Positions 1-10,321 of a stretch of 64,000 nt of DNA are shown here, in pieces. The stretch is from Andrena cerasifolii (Eukaryota; Arthropoda; Insecta; Hymenoptera; Andrenidae): positions 2,976,001 to 3,040,000 of the forward strand of contig NC_135126.1 of the NCBI RefSeq assembly GCF_050908995.1. Reading direction: 5' to 3'. Numbering within the stretch: the first letter of the stretch is position 1; each line of letters starts with the position of its first letter. A model generated the notes under the pieces. It saw only the letters and a list, made by a program, of their open reading frames with translations. It did not search any database and was not told where the DNA came from. Made by a program: the position numbers and the translations under genes.

Positions 1-158
1 TCTCTTTGAAGTGTCATTTACCTAGATTTCAACCCTTGCGATATGATAATGGCAGCAAAATTGTATTTAAATACCAATTGGTGTATTAAACACGAACAAG
101 TAATTTTCAAAATCCTTATTGTTAGAATTGTCTTTGAAAAGGAATTCCAATACCTTTT

Positions 159-446
159 TTAACCCTTAACTGGTATACTGTTTTTGGCAAACGTGACTGG
201 TATACTGGGGTCGTGGCAGACCCCAAATAAAAAAGGACATAGAAATTTGTAAAGTCGACACTAGAGCAACCTCTATGAATATTTTGTTCTTAGGTAATGT
301 GTAAAATAATAGAAACCTAGAAAGTTAAACTATTATTATAAAATTAACTAGAAAAACAGTTTACAAGCTTAGACAACCGAAAATTGTACATCGAACTTTG
401 GGTGCTTGGGGTCACGAGCGACCCCAGGATACCACTTAAGGGTTAA
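159..446. mobile_element. TTAA-flanked short inverted-repeat element
   Basis: TTAA at both ends (159-162 and 443-446). The left end TTAACCCTTAACTGGTAT is mirrored at the right by ATACCACTTAAGGGTTAA. Internally, GGGGTCGTGGCAGACCCC and GGGGTCACGAGCGACCCC are each small hairpins. It is a 288-bp non-autonomous element of piggyBac-like insertion type (TTAA target) in an intron of the plus-strand gene. No coding capacity. Confidence 0.7.
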
Positions 447-573
447 CATTCTCTACGCCGCGACATGAGGCTGCGAAAGAGTTTGCTGGAACAAGTCCAA
501 CCCAAATTGTAACCAGATTTTAGGGCCACTTAAATTTCAATTTCCCAAAGAAACCCTTCGAGTCTGCAGATAG

Positions 574-1156
574 TTGAGAAGTCGCGATGTTCGCAGAGAC
601 GGCAGGCTGAGGCTCGGCGACGAGATCGTGGAGGTAGAGGGCAAGGAGCTGAGGACACTGGAGAGCCTGGAGGAGGTGCAGGACTTTCTGAAATCCTTCA
701 CGGGTAACAGGATACGTTTAATTACCGCCTACGAGGAAACTGTGCCGCAGGTGTACGTCAGCCCGCCGACATTACCTGGGGAGTTCGAGTACCTGGAGAA
801 CGCCAAGAACCTTTCGAACCTGTCGTTGATCGACGGTCAAACGAAGCAGGGCGCTCAGTCGGAGAAAACCGGCGCGGCCACCGAGGAAAGTATACAGTCG
901 ACGAAGAGGCCTGACTTTCTGCCGCTTTCCTGCTTGTCCAAGGAACGAAAGGGCGCAGAAAGCAGCCTGGAATCGACGGCGGAGACGCAGCATTACCTAA
1001 CGAGGCACATCGCCAAATTCGAGAAGGGCTACGGGAAGCCCAGCCTTGGCTTCAGTGTCGTGGGTGGCAGGGACAGTCCTCGGGGTGAGATGGGGATTTT
1101 CGTCAGGAGAGTCTTCCCTGGTGGCCAGGCTGACGTCTCGAAGTCGCTGTTCCAAG
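574..1156 (+). CDS. PDZ scaffold protein, internal coding exon (gene starts outside window)
   Basis: Internal exon of a multi-PDZ scaffold protein; such proteins bind C-terminal tails of membrane and junction proteins at the cell cortex. The exon opens inside a PDZ domain: DGRLRLGDEIVEVEG followed by the alpha-B/beta-F part. A polar linker of about 90 residues follows, then the first half of a second PDZ domain with carboxylate-binding loop SLGF (visible residues 157-160) and GGRDSPRGEMGIFVRRVFPGG. The acceptor is probably the AG at 572-573 (580-581 is an alternative), because a TAG at 571-573 blocks the frame upstream. The donor is CCAAG|GTGAAG after 1156, phase 1, and it joins 4924 in frame to give FQ-G-DEIVSLNG. 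The earlier exons and the start codon lie before the window. The PDZ sequence is nearest in style to PDZD2/pro-IL-16 from memory; the exact orthologue is not identified. Confidence 0.88.
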
Positions 1157-2378
1157 GTGAAGCAAATGCATTTTCATTTCATTTTTATTCGTACCACGTT
1201 TAACCTTTACAGTTCAATTGGTAGTATCAAATGGGCAGACAAAGAACTTAATTTTATAAAAGATAATTTTATAAACTGATGCGCGGGTAGCTCCACATAG
1301 ATCAGAACCTCCCTCGCGTTAAAATAAAGTTAAAGTTAATCTAGGATAAAACTACGGAGAATCACAATACAATACACTTTGAAGAATTTAGCAAATTCTA
1401 CAGAAAACTGAGATTTCAAACCTGAAATCAATGCTCGATATTCGACTGCAGATGATCTCGGTAGGCTCCCATCAAGAGCTGAGAGCAGCTCCTTTTACAG
1501 GCTTACGTGTATCTAGGACGTAATCCCTGGCGTCACCGTTCCGTTCTTAACGTGACGCAATCCGTCGCGAATTCCTTGCCTGGATCGTGCAAGGATCTCG
1601 TCCCATCGGCATAGTTGGCTGTTTCAGGATCAGAGAGTGTCCGCAGGGCCGCGAACACGCGCGGAGGGCGTCGATGCGTCACGTACGCGTCGCCGTCGCT
1701 CGTGCATTCACGCGGTGGACGCCTCGTACACATCTCGAATCTTTAATCCGACACCTAACGCCGCGTGCATTTCTAAACAGCCAGGCCATCTCGCGACCCT
1801 TCTGCCTCCATTCGTTCGCTTCGTTTTCTCGCCTTCCTCTCTCCTTTACTTCTTTTCTTTTTTTTATCTTTCGCTTCCTCTCCCCGCCCCCCTCCGCAGC
1901 TTTTGTAACAGCTCGCATGCCACTGGACGACGCTTGCCAACTTGTCAGCTTTGTCAGCGCGATCTTTTCTAACGTTCGCTGGCTACCTTTGCCAGAGGCC
2001 CGCGAGCTAAATGGGATTTGTGCCGTGCCCGTTTCTGCGGGCAGAAAGAATGTGTGGAGGCAAATAGGACTGATTGGGAGACACCTAGTCAGTGATTTTA
2101 ACGAACCCTTCGACCGCCGCATCACTGCGCACAGAGTATTCTGTTTTTTTTTTTCAAGGGATAGTGCGTCGTGGTTTAAAGATTGATGATAAATTGGAAG
2201 TCGAAGATAATAGCGAAGGTATTTCTCGCCCCTGATGTTAGAGTGTACTCGATATGCACGTGAATCAGTGGGAACATTGCAAAATTCCAATATTTGATTA
2301 CTTTTGAAGTTTAAAATCCTATGATTGGTGAGGACTTTCTCCACTAAATTAAACATTAAACTCCAGTTGCCTATACTT
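1157..2378 (+). other. Intron sequence of plus-strand PDZ gene
   Basis: Start of the 3,767-bp intron (donor GTGAAG). It contains a GC-richer patch at about 1500-2080 with a pyrimidine-rich tract at 1850-1895. Open frames here on both strands show no domain or splice logic, so I do not call a gene. Confidence 0.6.
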
Positions 2379-3038
2379 TTTAAGGGGTTATACCTAGTCA
2401 GGCGGCCGAAAGGAGGCGAATGTTTGTGAATTTTTTTTGAAAAAACGGAAGCATATATTCTTACAGAACATTTTGCACTTAAAAGAGCAACATTTAAAGA
2501 ACATTTGGTAATTTTTTCGTGGAAAAATATTTAGGTTTGTAATAAACTAACAACCCACATCCAAGAAGCCTTTTTAAAAATTTGCTTTTGCGGTGAGCAC
2601 TGCCATTCGGAATCAGATTATCTAAAATCAAAAAACAAAAAAAATTTGGTTAAAACCAAAAAAGATTGCGTTAGTATATTAATGTATCTTCCGATTGGCG
2701 GAGAGAATTTTCCGAAATGTTATTTTAAAACAAAGTAGTGGCTATTTAAAGTTGAAATCCTGATTTTTTTCGCGTGATTTTTGCACGAAAATATCAGGAT
2801 TTCAACTTGAAATAGCCGTCATTTTGTTTTAAATTAATATTTCGGAAAATTCTCTCCGTCAATCGGAAGATACATTAATACACTAACGATTTTTTTTTGT
2901 TTTTTGCCAAAATTACCAAATGTTCTTTAAATGTTGCTCTTTTAAGCCCAAAAAGTTTTGTAAACATATACGCTTCCGCTTCTCCTCAAAAAATCACAAA
3001 TATTCGCCTGTTTCCGCCTGACTAGGTATAACCCCTTA
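2379..3038. mobile_element. Long foldback MITE in intron
   Basis: Left end AAGGGGTTATACCTAGTC, right end its complement (GACTAGGTATAACCCCTT). The arms stay complementary for about 300 bp with mismatches and meet near 2765-2800, where GATTTCAACTTGAAATAG-like sequence faces its mirror. No coding capacity. The left flank is TTAA-like; the right flank (TTAC) is degenerate. Relative of the element at 20961-21682, which starts TTAAGGGGTTATGCCTA. Confidence 0.75.
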
Positions 3039-3750
3039 CGCAAAATGATGAATTAAACCCTCCCCTCCTCTAATTTCACGTAAACTACATTATATTTCAT
3101 TTTCGTCAAAACCCTTGAGATCTTGCGCAAATCGATTTGACTTTTCTTAAAATGGTTCCTTTGCTATTGTACCTGCATATATGTATACACTTTCTTAGCC
3201 CTTCTTTTTAACAGTTTCAACCCACGCTTCTAACCACTTGCTAAACCTGGACACTGATGCGCAGTCAGTCGCGGTAGTGTTAACAGGTTAGCATCGCAAG
3301 TGACAGTGGTAAGCGAGGAGGCGTTTTCAGTCGCGGGAAAAGTGCAACCCGCGACGCTAACGTCGAATCGAATTTCGCGCACACGCGTGTCTTCTCGTCT
3401 CCTACGCAATTTTTGCCAGGCTCCCGTCGCGGTAGGCGGCAACACGTTATATAGGCAGGTTTCACGCAACACGTTTCGAGTTTCAACCGATCCCGACAGT
3501 TTTTACGAGCACGCGAACGTGTCCGCGGTTTCCTCGTGCCGCTGCACCCTGCTGCATGCTTGTATAACGGGCCGCCGTTCGATGCAGTTGCATAAGCGCA
3601 GGAGCAATGCATCTCCCGCCTTTGCTAAAAAGACCAAACATCTCGAGGAGGCTCGAGGCATGGATCGAGTTTACGATCTGCGCATGATTTCTCTTGCTGA
3701 TTTCGAGATCTGGGATTTCTGTGCTTCTTCCATTAGGAAGCATTGATTGA
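3039..3750. other. Intronic stretch with a GC-rich island
   Basis: 3039-3230 is AT-rich. 3230-3745 is GC-rich and CpG-containing, unlike its surroundings. Overlapping frames exist on both strands but no recognisable domain. It could be an internal promoter or alternative first exon; I cannot show that. Confidence 0.35.
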
Positions 3751-3975
3751 TTTTTATTATTTACGAGCTGACCCGTTACCCGGTTTCACCCGGGAATCAT
3801 TTATTATATTTGGAAAATAAAAAAGCCTAAACGAAAGAAATAAGTAGCCTGTAATCTAATCCAGGGCGTATGTAATGTATATTCAAAATTTAATTGAAAT
3901 CCGTTCAGCCGTTTAGGCGTGAAAGAAGGACAAACGAACAGACAACGTTTCACTTTTATATATTAGTAAGGATAG
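3751..3975 (+). mobile_element. Repeat with retroelement/Helitron-like 3' end
   Basis: It begins GAGCTGACCCGTTACCCGG and ends with a conserved-looking tail: CCGTTCAGCCGTTTAGGCGT, then a run of ACAAACGAACAGACA and TATATATTAGTAAGGATA. Ends of this type are widespread in insect genomes; I cannot assign the class. A reverse-oriented relative lies at about 40886-41160. Confidence 0.5.
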
Positions 3976-4101
3976 GCAGGAATATAGGAAATTCTCTTGT
4001 AAGAATAATTGAATTCTTTCGGTGGACATTGGAGGTGCAAATTGTGGTCGGGTAATTCAAACGGGGGACAATTTTAATATTCTTAGTGGTGGTTAATTTA
4101 G

Positions 4102-4655
4102 TAGGGTAGACCGGGGGCGATTGTAACACGTTAAATATCTTAAAACTTATGATAGATATTAACACAAATTTGGATATATGATGAAGAATGACATTTCGAA
4201 TACACACATCCATATCCTAGCAGTATAGATACACAATAACCATGTATAGTGAAGAAAATAACTTTTCGGTACCCTAAAGTAACTTTTCCTTACTGATTTA
4301 AAATTGTAACATAAATACTCCCTTTGCAAGTACGTGTTTTTTATATTTTTTAATATTTAATCTGGCCATTTTTAAAGTAATACTGATCGTTACTAATTAA
4401 TTTTAAGTGTCTCGTTAATAAAAATTTATAATTTAAGTTCAAAAACCTGGTCGGGGGCGATTGTAACACTTTCTCCGCGTATAATTTTTTATTAATAACC
4501 GGAATATTACTTGACATACAGCGAAACTGTTGTGGCTCGAATATTGCCAGATATGTAAGTAACATTTTCGTAAAAAACTGTCGCTGTAACTGTAATAGTT
4601 TTTGCGTAATCGTATTCCAAAGTCAGAGTGTTACTACCGCCCCCGGTATACCCTA
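4102..4655. mobile_element. TA-flanked MITE (GGGTAGACCGGGGGCGA ends)
   Basis: Left end TA-GGGTAGACCGGGGGCGAT and right end complementary GCCCCCGGTATACCC-TA. TA dinucleotides at both borders fit Tc1/mariner-type target duplication. An internal direct copy of the terminal motif (GGTCGGGGGCGATTGTAAC) starts near 4449. 554 bp, no transposase. Its ends resemble those of the element at 47114-48416. Confidence 0.7.
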
Positions 4656-4923
4656 TGTAGTTTCCTTCGCTTCTTGTTCCTCGTTATTTTTATTTTTCCA
4701 GAGTCTATATCCTCGTTATATTATAGAATTCTTTTATTTAGTTTTAAATATGTTTGATTGCACAAGAAGAGAAGTAAGCAAAATCAATATGTACGTGTTA
4801 TAGTGTATTGTAATTTACACTGATGAGCATTAAGAACGCTCGAATACCGTTTAGAGTGCTGAGCACACAAAACGTGGACAAAAAAAAATGATTGACATGG
4901 AATATTCGTATTACCTGTTCCAG

Positions 4924-5044
4924 GTGACGAGATAGTAAGTTTGAACGGAAAGGTTCTGCGTGGCTATACACATCAAGAAGTTATCGAACTATTTAAAGCC
5001 GTAAGAGAAGGACCTGTTGAGCTAGAAATTACAAGGAGACACAG
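4924..5044 (+). CDS. PDZ scaffold protein, penultimate coding exon
   Basis: This 121-nt exon completes the terminal PDZ domain of the plus-strand gene. It has acceptor TTCCAG before 4924 (phase 1 in) and donor CACAG|GTAATA after 5044 (phase 2 out). It encodes DEIVSLNGKVLRG, then YTHQEVIELFKAVREG and PVELEITRRH. The His at the first position of helix alpha-B (THQE) is the residue typical of class I PDZ domains, which prefer S/T-x-hydrophobic C-termini. Joined to the previous exon, PGGQA...GDEI has the usual PDZ spacing, which supports the splice. The exon lies between a 3.77-kb intron loaded with repeats and a 786-bp last intron. Confidence 0.9.
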
Positions 5045-5830
5045 GTAATATAAATTAATAACGTACAGACAAAAATCAGAGACACTTTTTCAACATTCCA
5101 TCGAGGAAATCAAATCAGGTCGTATGAACTTGCAAATATAAATGAGTACATTGAATTGTTGTAAAAATGGTTCAGCTGATATTTAAACGATTCTTCAGAT
5201 TGTCTGTTCAAAATATGAAACTTATAAATGTTATAAACAAACGTCATTCACTTTTGAAAAATTCATCTTCAAAATCGAACTACTGCTAAATCTTACGCTT
5301 CATCTATGTGGTATGTTAATATCATAAAAATCTGTTTTTAGAGTTTAATTTTTATCGTCAAACAAATTAACTTGGCCCCATCTATAACGAAGTATACGAG
5401 ACATTATGTGGTAAATACTCCAAAACTATTTTTGCTAACCCTATAAAGCGAGTTATACAAAAAAACTTACATAATTATAAAAGCAGAACGAATGAGAGCT
5501 CACAAAACTTCTGTCTCTTTCAAAAATCAAAATCTCACGGTCTAACAGACTCAGTTAATTTTAATCCGGTACTAAACACTCTAAATTCCATGAATTTCTA
5601 AACAGTAAATTTTAACATGAGAAGCTTATCACATTATCCACTAAATTACTTAATGTTCAAAGCTTAAAGATCCCGAATTTTGTATTTAAAAAATTCCTCG
5701 GTCACCCTGCAAAGCAACATGTGTTTCTAACTTTTCATACACTTGAAGAACATCACCAAACGCACTCAAGTCTTCCTAAGGAAAGCGTACGCAAATGTTT
5801 GGCCTGACGAGGTGATATTCTGCGTTTCAG
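5045..5830 (+). other. Last intron of plus-strand PDZ gene
   Basis: 786-bp AT-rich intron, GTAATA..TTTCAG. CACCCTGCAAAG near 5704 resembles a transposon-end motif, but I find no partner. Nothing else seen. Confidence 0.6.
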
Positions 5831-5867
5831 GTACCCGAAAAACGTACAAAAATCCGCGCCATGTTGA
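5831..5867 (+). CDS. PDZ scaffold protein, terminal coding exon
   Basis: Predicted last coding exon. The acceptor TGCGTTTCAG ends at 5830. With phase 2 entry the reading is R-YPKNVQKSAPC followed by TGA at 5865-5867. The tail after the PDZ domain is thus only 11 residues. The 3' UTR would run to a poly(A) signal at 6195-6200. A short basic tail after the last PDZ also ends the facing minus-strand paralogue, which makes the call more credible. The exon is short and carries no domain, so it rests on splice signals, frame and the downstream AATAAA. Splicing to a different last exon cannot be excluded. Confidence 0.65.
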
Positions 5868-6194
5868 AGGGTTGGGGGACGTGGACGAATCTGCCCACCG
5901 GAAGTGCTCTTTCGATTTAATTCTAAGCGATCCTATCGTTCGCTGCGCAAGCAGTTTTAGGATTCTAGTCTTATCAGAACGAAATCATCGATCTTTAATA
6001 TTTGTTTCGATTAATTTATTTATCGCGGTATCGCAGTTGCGTAGTAATAAGTTTATTATCAAAATGTTTATTATTATTATTAATATTATTATTATTGACA
6101 CTAATTTTTTATGGCTATAAGATTTTATACAGATACGTTACAGCAGCGTGAAATATTGTATGCGACTTTCTTTTCATTTTTTATTATAGAGGAC

Positions 6195-6200
6195 AATAAA
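6195..6200 (+). terminator. Poly(A) signal of the plus-strand PDZ gene
   Basis: AATAAA about 330 bp after the predicted stop, in AT-rich sequence. Cleavage is expected near 6215-6230. The opposite gene's signal is about 100 bp further on, so the two 3' ends are nearly abutting. Confidence 0.6.
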
Positions 6201-6299
6201 AAGGACGTAATTTTAAGGTGTTCGAGGATACTTGTTTTCCAGAGGAGCTAACGCGTAACTAACAACGGCCGCGACGTTGGGAAATTATTAAATAATAAT

Positions 6300-6305
6300 T
6301 TTATT
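6300..6305 (-). terminator. Poly(A) signal of the minus-strand PDZ gene
   Basis: AATAAA on the minus strand, about 120 nt after the predicted stop at 6427. Cleavage is expected near 6270-6290, leaving about 50-70 bp to the end of the convergent plus-strand transcript. Confidence 0.65.
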
Positions 6306-6426
6306 TCCAAGAAACTTTACAAATTTACAACAGTATGTACAGGTGCGGCGTTCATTTTTACAAAGGCTGCGGACTCATTTTCTTCTGCTCCGTTTGTTTT
6401 TACAAATCTTGTTGTATTATACATCC

Positions 6427-6475
6427 TCACGCGTCGACGAGCAAGAGGTCTGCGCACGACTTGGCCTTCGTTGCC
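6427..6475 (-). CDS. Two-PDZ scaffold protein, terminal coding exon
   Basis: Predicted last coding exon. The acceptor TTGTTACATTTTCAG precedes 6475. With phase 2 entry it reads Q-ATKAKSCADLLLVDA followed by TGA at 6429-6427. The tail is 15 residues after the shared glutamine. A canonical AATAAA at 6305-6300 lies about 120 nt after the stop, so the exon has its own short 3' UTR. Support: very good acceptor, matching donor phase, nearby poly(A) signal. The alternative is that the message ends by intron retention near 7363. The hydrophobic C-terminus (LLLVDA) is not an obvious PDZ ligand. Confidence 0.7.
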
Positions 6476-6769
6476 CTGAAAATGTAACAACGACGAATTA
6501 CTCATTTGGTCTGGATCTTTGACTTCGATTAATTAACGCACATCGCGTCGATCACGTGGAGATATGACTTCCGTAGATTCATTATTACATAGTCGCGTGG
6601 AATTAGAAGGACGCGTTATAATATAATAAAGAACATATCACTGTATTGTGTGAACTGATTACTATAGACTGTGTATTTCGAAAGTGTGCTGGTACTTTTG
6701 AAATATTGGAAGAAACGATAAAACTGCGTTTGACGAGATGCAGTTCAAACGTCACAGGGATGTAGCGTT

Positions 6770-7165
6770 ATAATTTGAGTCTTTTCAAAGGTGGTATCTG
6801 ACAGTAGTACTTTTTGAGAAATATTAATCGATTCCTTGAACCTTTTTCTATAAACCCTGTAACTCTGATAGGAGTTACAATTTAACGAATATCAAACAGG
6901 ACTGCACTCAGCGACGTGGAGTGCAAGTGCAACGAATGTACAGGATGAAAAATTCAGATGTATTTTAAACGTTACGTCCCAGACCATATCACTTAAGAAA
7001 ATATATCTCTGTTCCTTGACCCTTCCTCTACGAAATTTCTATTTCACGAAGAGAACGAAAATAAAACCTGAATTCCAACACTAAAATGCAAGATTAATAA
7101 TTTCTAAATTTCCATCTACTACTTGCAAAACTAGGCATTTCGTAGAGGAAGGATCAGAGACGCGA
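6770..7165. repeat. Short inverted repeat in last intron of minus-strand gene
   Basis: CCTTGACCCTTCCTCTACGA at about 7013-7032 is mirrored by TCGTAGAGGAAGGATCAGAG at 7140-7159, about 20 bp arms with a 110-bp loop. Possibly a degraded MITE. The minus-strand intron spans 7366-6476. Confidence 0.45.
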
Positions 7166-7366
7166 TGTGCGTTAAGATTACAATTTTACGACACTCGTTT
7201 TAACGTTAATAAATCTCTAATTTTGTATCCGCTCGTAATATATTGTGTTTAGTAGAAACAGGATAGCTATATAATTGAACAGAGTTTAATGATGATTCTA
7301 GAATGTAGCCCAGAGTGTCTTACGGGATCTCAGTAACCAGCTGCCTCCAAATATTAGCATACTTAC

Positions 7367-7565
7367 TGTAATTCCTTATTTTTTACGCGTCTAGAAAGGT
7401 GCAAGGCAACCGGTCCAGTTTTGATATTGCGGAAAAGCTGAACGGCCTTTCTGTGGGTCAAGTCGTGGCAAACGTGGCCATTCACTGCCAAAATCTCGTC
7501 ACCTGCGCGCAAACGGCCATCTTCTGCGGCTTGCCCCCCTGGCAACACCGATTTTATAAAGATAC
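7367..7565 (-). CDS. Two-PDZ scaffold protein, second coding exon (rest of PDZ2)
   Basis: The acceptor GTGACAG precedes 7565. Phase 1 entry restores GSI-G-IFIKSVLPGGQAAEDG, then RLRAGDEILAVNG and LTHRKAVQLF, completing PDZ2 (about residues 616-706). His683 at alpha-B1 indicates class I ligand preference. The best donor is TTACA|GTAAGTA after 7367 (phase 2 out), a near-perfect consensus that joins the exon at 6475. If this last intron were retained, the frame would stop at once (CAG TAA), giving a protein that ends ...KNKELQ. That would be a 712-residue alternative form with an intact PDZ2. Confidence 0.9.
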
Positions 7566-8808
7566 CTGTCACAGATACGCAATACCGTTAAAAGTTATGC
7601 AGGCAACAGGCGACTAACGATATAGTGCGAATTCGTAGGAGATCGTAGCAGTAGGACAGCACTGTTTACTTGCAGAAAATAGGCGACGTGCAAACGAATT
7701 TAATACAGTTGACGAATAGCTGGAAGCATCTAGAATTAAACTCTAACGACGCAGTATTAGCTAACTATTCTATAGCCTGTAGCAAAGTTCCGATAATATT
7801 AGAAAGTGAAATTAAACAGTCGTAGATGTAAGACTGTAAGAATTCCAAAATCCTTCCGTAACGGATCGAGAATTATTGAAAGGATGTATCGAAATTTCAA
7901 TTTATTTGTACTCGAGGCTAGAAAGAAATTCAAACCTTTCGTTCTCTACTGCAAAAGACTCGGCTGTATGAAAAGTTGAACGTTCAGTTCCCTCACTTTC
8001 GAGTTGCAAGCAACGAGTTTGAAAGTGTGTAAAGATTTTCATGTTAGAAGGGATATAGATCTATTTGCTCAACGCTATAAAAATATCAAACGTGTTAAGT
8101 TTAAGACATCTCGTTTCTTTATATTATGGATAATTATACACTACACAGTAAAAGTTCGAGCGTTTATCTGTTTCTGTTTATCCACTTCATCCATCTTTAT
8201 TTTCTCGCAATATCGATTTTAAAAAGTGTGGTAAAGATTTCCTACGTTGAGGATTCTGAAATGCCACAAACTTTAGTGCCTTTCGAACCTCTTCTTCCGC
8301 ATGTTTCTTTAGCATTAACATGAATTTAATCTGTGTCTACTTGTTATGTTTCGTGAATGTATCAGGTGGAAGCTTGAATTTTACTAGGATGATAACAGAA
8401 TATCTTTTAAGATATTTCAGCGATAGTTAATCATACTAAACATGATATTAAAGGGAAAACAGTTTCTCGCAAGGCTTCGAAAATGATTCCCAGTTTCTAT
8501 TTGGCAGCACAAGCGATTGGTCATTTCGAGTGATTTCTCTTTAGGAATTCAGGTCGAGGAACAATGCTGCAAAATCGATTGAAAGCATACACTTAACACA
8601 CGTACAAGTAAGAATTTAAACTACTTTAATGCAAAGAATCTTCGAAGTTGATATGAAAACTCAAGGTTGGAAGTTGCCATCGATCACTGAGCCAATAGAC
8701 ATATCAGAGAGAACTTTAAATTACGACAAGCAAGATTTTTTGCTTCCATAACTTTTATCCGAACGAATGTCTCGCAGAAAATAAAATATAACAAGTAACA
8801 CAGATTAC

Positions 8809-8892
8809 GCCAACGGCTGTGCCACATAGAATTCACCGGTTCCCGTGCGGTCACCGAAGTTAAACTGCGTTGGGCACGGTCAGTGCTCGTCT
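8809..8892 (+). pseudogene. 5S rRNA-like fragment (5' two thirds)
   Basis: Begins GCCAACGGCTGTGCCACAT and continues CACCGGTTCCCGTGCGGTCA, CCGAAGTTAAACTGCG and GGGCACGGTCAGTGCTCG. These match the order of 5S rRNA helices II-III and the start of the internal promoter. The 3' third (GATGGGTGACC.. to the closing helix) is missing. It lies in an intron, antisense to the host gene. It could be a dead 5S copy or the head of a 5S-derived SINE. A TATA-like AAAATATAAC sits about 20-28 bp upstream. Confidence 0.7.
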
Positions 8893-9714
8893 AAAGCCAC
8901 ATTCCCACATGTTAAAAAAGAATACCCTGCATTCTTCGAAAATGATCCAAAATTCAAACAAGTCCCATGAATTTTCAATACCCCTTACGTTAGATTTGTA
9001 CCCACCACTATCAAATAAATATTTCAAACGCATCTTGCATTCCATATTGCACATGCAGGAATGTGGCTTAAGAGCCACCGCATGCTGTTGGCGTACTGTG
9101 CTTCGAAATCCACCGAAAACTGTAACTCCTCGGACAAATATATCAAGCTTTAAAAGAAATTTGTGCTGCAAAACAAAGATTCTTTCTTTTTAGCTGTTCG
9201 ACGAAACTGGATCTCTGATTTTCAGCGTGTTCAAGAGGCACGAAAGCTTCTGGCGCTTGCACAGCTTCCACGCGCTGGTTCGACCACGTTTGCGGCCACT
9301 TCAGCCTCGTAACGAGCGCGTAAAACTCGAGACTGCTTGTCTGCATGGAGAGGCAATTTATCGACAACTCGCGTACATCGGTCGAACGAGCTCGTAAACG
9401 TTATGGCAGGAAACCACCGCCATTTCTAAGCAGCAGCCGCGATCCGACGTTTCTGCTTGCTTGCGAGCGAGTCATCTTTAAACAGGCAACCCCGAAGACA
9501 AAGAAGTCGCGATGATAAGAAGCTACGTAGTTCCCCAAACGATAGAATTAACCCTCGTTTGCATTAGGTAAAATGTACTTTTATCTTCACGTTTAAAAAT
9601 GATAGAGGATAGGGTGTGGTGGTAGTTATAGTGCAATTACGAAAGGAGTGATTTCTTATACAAAAATGGATGTCAAATGTGGGGATGAGAGTTTTTTATA
9701 TGCAGCTTCCTTTT

Positions 9715-10321
9715 TGAGAAAATCAACTCACAAGGGGAGGACACCATGTGGTAGACACCGATTTTGATGAGCCTTGGCACGATGGATCTATGTCGAAAAT
9801 AAGTAAATAGGTGTCGGAGCTTTTCTGCCAATAACAGAGATATTTACATGTAAATTATTAAAAAATTCATAGTGGCCGTGGGGTTTTAGTGGGTAAAAAT
9901 CCCACAACTACCCTGGCGCCCGCGGGGAATTCCCTTCTGGAGGCGTCGGGGTGCCTTTTCAAGATGTCTCCACGGCAAAAAAATACTTTATAAATTTTTT
10001 TTTAAAAATTATTTTTTTTATTAATTTCTTTTTCTAAATGTTTTTTTCTAACTTGGGGAAATATTCAAAAGGCATCCCGACTCCTCCAGAGAGGAATCCC
10101 CCGGGGGCGCCAGGGTAGTGTGGGATTTTTACCTATTACAACCCCACGGCCACTATGAAATTTTTAATAATTTCTATGTAAATATCTCTATTATTAAGGC
10201 CCATTGGCAGAAACGCTCAGACACCTATTTACTTATTTTCGACATAGATCCCGCTTGCCAAGGCTCATCAAAATCGGTGTGTACCACATGGTGTCCTTCC
10301 CTTGTTAGAAAATTCATCGAC
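9715..10321. mobile_element. Long foldback element in intron
   Basis: The left arm (about 9715-9990) and right arm (about 10040-10321) are inverted copies about 275 bp long. For example CACCATGTGGTAGACACCGA and GATGAGCCTTGGCA on the left are mirrored by TCGGTGTGTACCACATGGTG and TGCCAAGGCTCATC on the right. An inner GCGCCCGCGGGGAATTCCC faces GGAATCCCCCGGGGGCGCC. The loop is AT-rich (about 9990-10040). In the pre-mRNA it would form a very long hairpin. No coding capacity. Confidence 0.8.

Noticed and set aside
5743..6120. 125-residue plus-strand frame
   Set aside because: It overlaps the last exon in another frame, has no domain and runs into simple-sequence ATT; the spliced reading from 5831 agrees with the PDZ gene.
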